A stretch of 22,856 bases of DNA from RGIG3009 sp045595845 (lineage in GTDB: Bacteria > Bacillota > Clostridia > Oscillospirales > Acutalibacteraceae): NCBI GenBank assembly GCA_045595845.1, contig JAZOBF010000034.1, positions 1 to 22,856 of the forward strand, written 5' to 3'. Positions 22,250 to 22,856 of this stretch are shown one piece after another (positions within the stretch are counted from its first letter, which is position 1; each line of letters begins with the position of its first letter). A program made the position numbers and the translations under genes. Below the pieces are notes generated by a model. That model made no database searches, was not told the origin of the DNA, and saw nothing but the letters and a program-made list of their open reading frames with translations.

Positions 22250-22856
22250 GTGGATAATCGGCCGATAGGTGTGTTTGATTCAGGTTTGGGCGGTCTTACC
22301 GTGGTGCGTGAATTGTTGGAGCGTCTGCCGAACGAGAATATTGTGTATTTCGGAGATACCGGCCGCGTCCCTTACGGTTCACGCAGTCCGGAGATTGTGA
22401 AACGGTATGCAACACAAGATTGTGCGTTGTTACTCAAACAAGATGTCAAATATATTATTGCAGCGTGCGGTACGGTCAGTTCCGTTGCCGGTGAGGTGCT
22501 CGACACTTTATCCGTTCCGGCAATGGGTGTGATAGAACCGACGGTTAAGGCTGCACTCAAAGCTTCCAAAACCAACCGCATCGGTATTATTGGAACCTCA
22601 GTGACGGTGCGCTCGCGATCATTTGAAAATGCCATCAAGAAAGCAAGGCCACAGGCACAGGTGTTTGCACAAGCTTGTCCGGTTTTGGTTACCTTGGTTG
22701 AAAGCGGATGGGTGGACGAAGACAACATCGCAACCGAAACAGTTGCTCGCCGCTATTTGGAACCGCTCATGGAACAGCAGATTGACACGCTGATTTTGGG
22801 ATGTACGCATTTCCCCTTGCTCGTTCCCATACTCTCCCGCATTTTGGGTGATGGTG
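22250..22856 (+). CDS. murI: Glutamate racemase (5' part, cut by window end)
   Basis: The frame stays open from the GTG at 22250 to the window end (202 codons). The enzyme makes D-glutamate for peptidoglycan. Motifs are GVFDSGLGGLTVVREL near the N-terminus, YFGDTGRVPYGSR, the first catalytic Cys in AACGTVSS, and the second in LGCTHFPLL near the window edge. The usual ACNT motif has Gly instead of Asn after the Cys. GAGGAGGGG at 22234-22242 lies 7 nt before the GTG; an ATG at 22243 reaches a stop after four codons and is excluded. Roughly 60-70 C-terminal residues are missing because of the window boundary. Confidence 0.93.
   Translation, partial: MDNRPIGVFDSGLGGLTVVRELLERLPNENIVYFGDTGRVPYGSRSPEIVKRYATQDCALLLKQDVKYIIAACGTVSSVAGEVLDTLSVPAMGVIEPTVKAALKASKTNRIGIIGTSVTVRSRSFENAIKKARPQAQVFAQACPVLVTLVESGWVDEDNIATETVARRYLEPLMEQQIDTLILGCTHFPLLVPILSRILGDG

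Overview
The window looks like chromosomal DNA from a spore-forming member of the Clostridia, probably an Oscillospirales/Ruminococcaceae-type Firmicute. This rests on the rpsT-gpr-spoIIP neighbourhood (germination protease and sporulation amidase), strong AGGAGG-type ribosome binding sites, canonical TTGACA/TATAAT promoters, several Thr-rich lipoproteins, and Firmicutes-type RpoB/RpoC without large lineage inserts. The taxonomy is inferred from protein character and gene order only.

Layout, left to right. (1) 1-3600: rpsT (-) is divergent from gpr and spoIIP (+) and a small membrane ORF. These converge on a Thr-rich lipoprotein (-) with an NlpC/P60 domain whose catalytic residues are all missing, followed by tRNA-Gly(GCC) (-). 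(2) 3600-7000: a SurA/PrsA-like foldase lipoprotein (-), tRNA-Leu(CAA) (+) and a NagZ-like family 3 glycoside hydrolase (+). (3) 6988-14346: rpoC and rpoB (-), transcribed from a strong promoter of their own, with no rplJ/rplL upstream. (4) 14706-18507: a beta-lactamase-fold serine hydrolase lipoprotein followed by proB, proA and proC, an apparent operon carrying the whole glutamate-to-proline pathway. (5) 18551-19605: the classic rpsF-ssb-rpsR operon (-) with a leader that resembles the S6:S18 binding motif. (6) 19801-22856: prfB without a programmed frameshift, a NahK-like APH-fold sugar kinase, and the 5' part of murI (glutamate racemase), cut by the window edge.

Almost every transcription unit can be bounded: sigma-A-type promoters with 16-18 bp spacers precede most units, and hairpin terminators, several of them bidirectional, separate convergent genes. 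gpr and spoIIP carry sequences resembling sigma-F/G and sigma-E promoters, as expected for forespore and mother-cell genes.

Most of the window is housekeeping. I saw no mobile element, CRISPR array, phage gene or obvious new multi-gene system. The items most worth a second look are the catalytically dead NlpC/P60 lipoprotein, the beta-lactamase-like lipoprotein in the proline operon with an altered KTG box and no Glu166, the stand-alone rpoBC unit with overlapping divergent -10 elements, the divergent NagZ-like enzyme, the MurI active-site change, and the small ORF whose stop codon lies inside a terminator hairpin.
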